DNA of 64,000 nt from Cucumis sativus (taxonomy: Eukaryota > Streptophyta > Magnoliopsida > Cucurbitales > Cucurbitaceae). Below are positions 63,600 through 64,000 of the stretch, piece by piece; the stretch's first letter is position 1; every line of letters begins with the position of its first letter. A program made the translations under genes and the position numbers. The stretch lies in assembly GCF_000004075.3 (NCBI RefSeq), contig NC_026661.2, positions 20,364,307-20,428,306 on the forward strand, written 5' to 3'. The notes beneath the pieces were generated by a model, which had not been told where the DNA came from, ran no database searches, and saw only the letters and a list, made by a program, of their open reading frames with translations.

Positions 63600-64000
63600 A
63601 AAACTTCCTCAATTCATTGACACCCAAAATAATTTTTCTTCCACATTACATCAAACACCTTAAGCCCAAAAAAAATCAAACCAACTATGGAAGAAGAACT
63701 CACCCAACTCACCCTCCGCCCATTCCATCTCTCCAATGTAGATGCCTTCATGCTTTTGCTTTGGGCTGGGAACGATCGAGTCATGAAGTTTAGTAGATGC
63801 AATGTTTTTACGTCCAATAAACAGGCAATGTCGTCGGACGTCGGTCGGCCAATTTGTGTAGATGGGCACCCGGTTCGGTTCGTCTCGGTTTATTCGCGGT
63901 CGGTGAATTGCAACCGAGCCGTGGGGAATGGCTGTTCACAAAGCGTGAGATCGAACCAACATTGTTTGATATGGTCCAATGAGCTTGGGCTTGAATTTGC
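63600..64000. other. Upstream region of the PPR gene
   Basis: This is the promoter and leader side of the minus-strand PPR gene. GC content rises near 63,830-63,950 (GGTTCGGTTCGTCTCGG), where an adjoining gene or transcription start may lie, but no exon can be supported before the edge. Confidence 0.45.

Overview
This is nuclear DNA of a dicot plant. Genes have many introns, intergenic DNA is very AT-rich, and the families present (RH35 helicase, VQ protein, DYW-type PPR protein, REC/TSS-type CLU protein, receptor-like protein cluster) are plant-specific or plant-typical. A cucurbit is my best guess, from protein flavour and short AT-rich dispersed repeats, but this is inference. All exon models were built by hand from splice consensus, reading frame and family knowledge. 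Where exon lengths sum to whole codons I trust the boundaries to about one base.

Layout: (1) 1-105, minus: first coding exon of a gene running off the left edge, with a probable 5'UTR intron. (2) 3.8-6.5 kb, plus: DEAD-box helicase RH35 (DDX41/Abstrakt type). (3) 6.8-8.8 kb, minus: six-exon calcineurin-B-like EF-hand protein. (4) 9.2-12.4 kb: AT-rich intergenic DNA with dispersed repeats. (5) 12.4-14.4 kb, plus: glycerol kinase. (6) 14.8-38.8 kb, minus: four apparently intact LRR receptor-like protein genes in tandem (A, B, C, D), followed at 40.05-41.27 kb by an inverted, broken fragment of the same family. (7) 44.0-44.4 kb, plus: VQ-motif protein. (8) 45.8-53.7 kb, minus: 22-coding-exon CLU/TPR protein of the REC/TSS family, 1,703 residues. 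(9) 54-59.4 kb: AT-rich intergenic DNA. (10) 59.4-61.1 kb, minus: decayed alpha/beta-hydrolase. (11) 61.4-63.6 kb, minus: intronless DYW-type PPR protein.

The housekeeping genes are not functionally linked. The receptor cluster is the dynamic part. All four genes share a modular design in which small phase-1 exons each carry whole leucine-rich repeats, and copies differ in the number of these exons. Gene D looks mosaic: its 5' half and upstream flank match C, while its long last exon, 3' flank and a rare GC splice donor match B.

I found no clearly new molecular system. The best leads are the mosaic receptor gene, an in-frame 58-codon open stretch directly after the REC/TSS stop codon, and a dispersed repeat shared between 11.3 and 55.3 kb. 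I saw no retroelement coding region, tRNA, rRNA or CRISPR array.
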